This document shows positions 4,784-5,883 of a stretch of DNA of 5,883 nt, piece by piece. The translations under genes and the position numbers were made by a program. The number at the start of each line of letters is the position of its first letter. Position 1 is the stretch's first letter. The notes under the pieces are model-generated. The model ran no database searches and was not told where the DNA came from. It worked only from the letters and a program-made list of their open reading frames with translations. The stretch covers positions 1 to 5,883 of the forward strand of contig CAMPIU010000203.1 in the NCBI GenBank assembly GCA_946886545.1. Reading direction: 5' to 3'. This stretch comes from an uncultured Flavobacteriales bacterium. GTDB taxonomy: Bacteria; Bacteroidota; Bacteroidia; Flavobacteriales; Crocinitomicaceae.

Positions 4784-5784
4784 TACAAAATGGAGTTTAA
4801 AGTTTCTTTCCGTCGGATTTTCCCGTTTTCTGTTTTGAGAATAGGATAAACCACTTGTCGTTTGGGAGCTGCATATTTACCAAATTTTCCCTGAATAAAT
4901 GTCCGGATCTCTCCGAATTTTTCATCCGGAAGTGCTTTTTCAAGAATTAAAACAGAAGCTTCTCCGAGTGTTTCATGCGGAAGTCCGCCAATAATAAAAG
5001 GAACTTCAATGAATTGATCGATTGCTTGTTCGATAGTTTCAGGATGGATTTTGATGCCACCGCTGTTTATTACAAAATCAGCCCTGCCCAACCATTCAAA
5101 ATGTTTTGAATCAATTAAACGGACAAGATCATTGGTTAGCATGCGTTCAATTCCCAGTTTGGAGTCTGTGATTACCAAACAATCATCAGAGATTTCCAGT
5201 TCAACTCCTTCCAGGGCTTCGTAAACCGGAGTTCCCATTTTTCGTAATGCAATGTGTGAAACTGTTTCAGTCATTCCAAAACCGATGTAAACACTTGGTG
5301 TTACAGATAGAAGTTTTTTTTCCAATTCTATGGAAAGTCCCATTCCTCCGAGTAATACCTGGCCAAAGAGATCCAGTTTCTCCGGAGTTTCTTCCAAAAT
5401 GCGTTTTACCTGATAAGGAACCAGGGAAATAAACGAATAATGAGATTCACTGCTTAAATCACTTACCGGATTGGCGCTTGGTTCGATAACCTCAATAGAA
5501 TAATTGCCTGTCAATGCGCGGATCAGCATCATTTTTCCACCGATAGTGTTTGGGGATAAGGACATCAATACCTTCGAGTTCACATCCAGTCCAAAAAATG
5601 AATTACTTCGTTTTGCTGAAGCTCCCAATTGTTCCCTTTTCAATGTGATGGTTTTGGGTGTTCCAGTTGAACCGCTTGTTTTTACTGTGTAATCAACAGA
5701 TTTTCCGTTCCACAATTCAATGACAGCCCGAATTTCTTTTTGCGTTTCTGCGGAACAATTGGTGTAATTTACTTCAAAAGCCAT
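4783..5784 (-). CDS. menE: MenE-like acyl-CoA ligase (AMP-binding enzyme), probable o-succinylbenzoate-CoA ligase
   Basis: An ANL-superfamily adenylate-forming enzyme of 333 residues. MenE converts o-succinylbenzoate to its CoA thioester with ATP in menaquinone synthesis, and menaquinone is the usual quinone in Bacteroidota. Visible motifs are the P-loop-like A3 (TSGSTGTPK, 36-44), A5 (YIGFGMTET, 166-174), the hinge and A8 region (GRADFVINSGGIKIHPETIE, 233-252) and the A10 catalytic lysine K322 in ENGKIRRKE. The protein lacks the first 150 or so residues of full-length ANL enzymes, but the core motifs are complete. Short forms of this kind are typical for Bacteroidota MenE, so it is not a truncation. 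The ATG at 5784 has only 21 genomic bases before the library adapter, so its promoter and upstream neighbours (men genes would be expected) are not visible. It ends in a TAATG junction with the J-protein gene. Substrate assignment is by family, not by active-site proof. Confidence 0.85.
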   Translation of the reverse strand: MAFEVNYTNCSAETQKEIRAVIELWNGKSVDYTVKTSGSTGTPKTITLKREQLGASAKRSNSFFGLDVNSKVLMSLSPNTIGGKMMLIRALTGNYSIEVIEPSANPVSDLSSESHYSFISLVPYQVKRILEETPEKLDLFGQVLLGGMGLSIELEKKLLSVTPSVYIGFGMTETVSHIALRKMGTPVYEALEGVELEISDDCLVITDSKLGIERMLTNDLVRLIDSKHFEWLGRADFVINSGGIKIHPETIEQAIDQFIEVPFIIGGLPHETLGEASVLILEKALPDEKFGEIRTFIQGKFGKYAAPKRQVVYPILKTENGKIRRKETLNSIL

Positions 5785-5805
5785 TTTTTAATTGAGAATT
5801 GAAAA

Positions 5806-5855
5806 CTGTCTCTTATACACATCTGAGCTGCCGACGACTAGTCGAGTGTTTGTGT
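5806..5855 (-). other. Nextera/Tn5 library adapter with index (non-genomic)
   Basis: 5806-5824 is the Tn5 mosaic end in reverse complement (CTGTCTCTTATACACATCT). 5825-5837 matches the reverse of the read-1 adapter with one C missing. 5838-5845 (CTAGTCGA) is the exact reverse complement of the index at 10-17, and GTGT follows as expected for P5. After that the sequence degrades. The same adapter and index are thus present at both ends in inverted orientation. Confidence 0.97.
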
Positions 5856-5883
5856 GGGGGGGGGGGGGGGGGTGTGTGTGTGG
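5856..5883 (+). other. Poly-G and GT tail (sequencing artefact)
   Basis: Seventeen consecutive G are followed by a TG dinucleotide run to the end. In two-colour Illumina chemistry absence of signal is called G, so reads running past the adapter give this pattern. It lies outside the adapter and cannot be genomic. Confidence 0.9.

Noticed and set aside
1..5883. Terminal inverted repeats of a linear element, or a circular molecule
   Set aside because: The terminal repeats are library adapter and index sequence, not biological termini.
5856..5883. G-quadruplex or telomere-like tract
   Set aside because: It lies beyond the adapter and fits poly-G calling after loss of signal.

Overview
The window is one Tn5-tagmented fragment of a Bacteroidota chromosome, most likely Flavobacteriales. 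Crocinitomicaceae or Fluviicola-like is my inference from gene style, not a computed placement. Genomic DNA runs from about 50 to 5805. Both ends carry sequencing-library sequence: a Tn5 mosaic end, the Nextera read-1/i5 adapter and the same 8-base index in inverted orientation, with a poly-G tail at the right end. The Bacteroidota call rests on three -7 boxes of the TAnnTTTG type, the absence of clear Shine-Dalgarno sites, a tmRNA tag ending in YALAA, a short MenE-type ligase and a Bacteroidota-type SmpB tail.

Left block (50-2704, all minus strand). Read in the direction of transcription it is recR (recombinational repair), mscL (emergency mechanosensitive channel), an RRM RNA-binding protein with a long acidic tail, and ssrA (tmRNA, 404 nt). 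These look like separate transcription units. Candidate -7 boxes precede recR, mscL and ssrA, a weaker one precedes the RRM gene, and intrinsic terminators follow the RRM gene and ssrA. The 201-bp gap between recR and mscL contains a palindromic, repeat-like element.

Middle block (2781-3927, plus strand). A multi-pass membrane protein of unknown function is divergent from recR and overlaps smpB by 8 bp. SmpB is the obligate protein partner of tmRNA, so both parts of the trans-translation ribosome-rescue system lie within 3.5 kb of each other on opposite strands.

Right block (3929-5784, minus strand). A menE-like acyl-CoA ligase is joined through a TAATG stop/start junction to a membrane-anchored J-domain protein. 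The J-protein gene converges on smpB with one base between the stop codons.

Most of the content is ordinary housekeeping. The points that deserve a second look are the tmRNA tag that appears to start on Asp, a near-perfect fold-back inverted repeat joining the left adapter to the tmRNA 3' end, the acidic-tailed RRM protein, the unknown His/Asp-containing membrane protein fused by overlap to smpB, the dispersed-repeat-like palindrome, and the library artefacts at both ends. I found no CRISPR array, insertion sequence or clearly new system.
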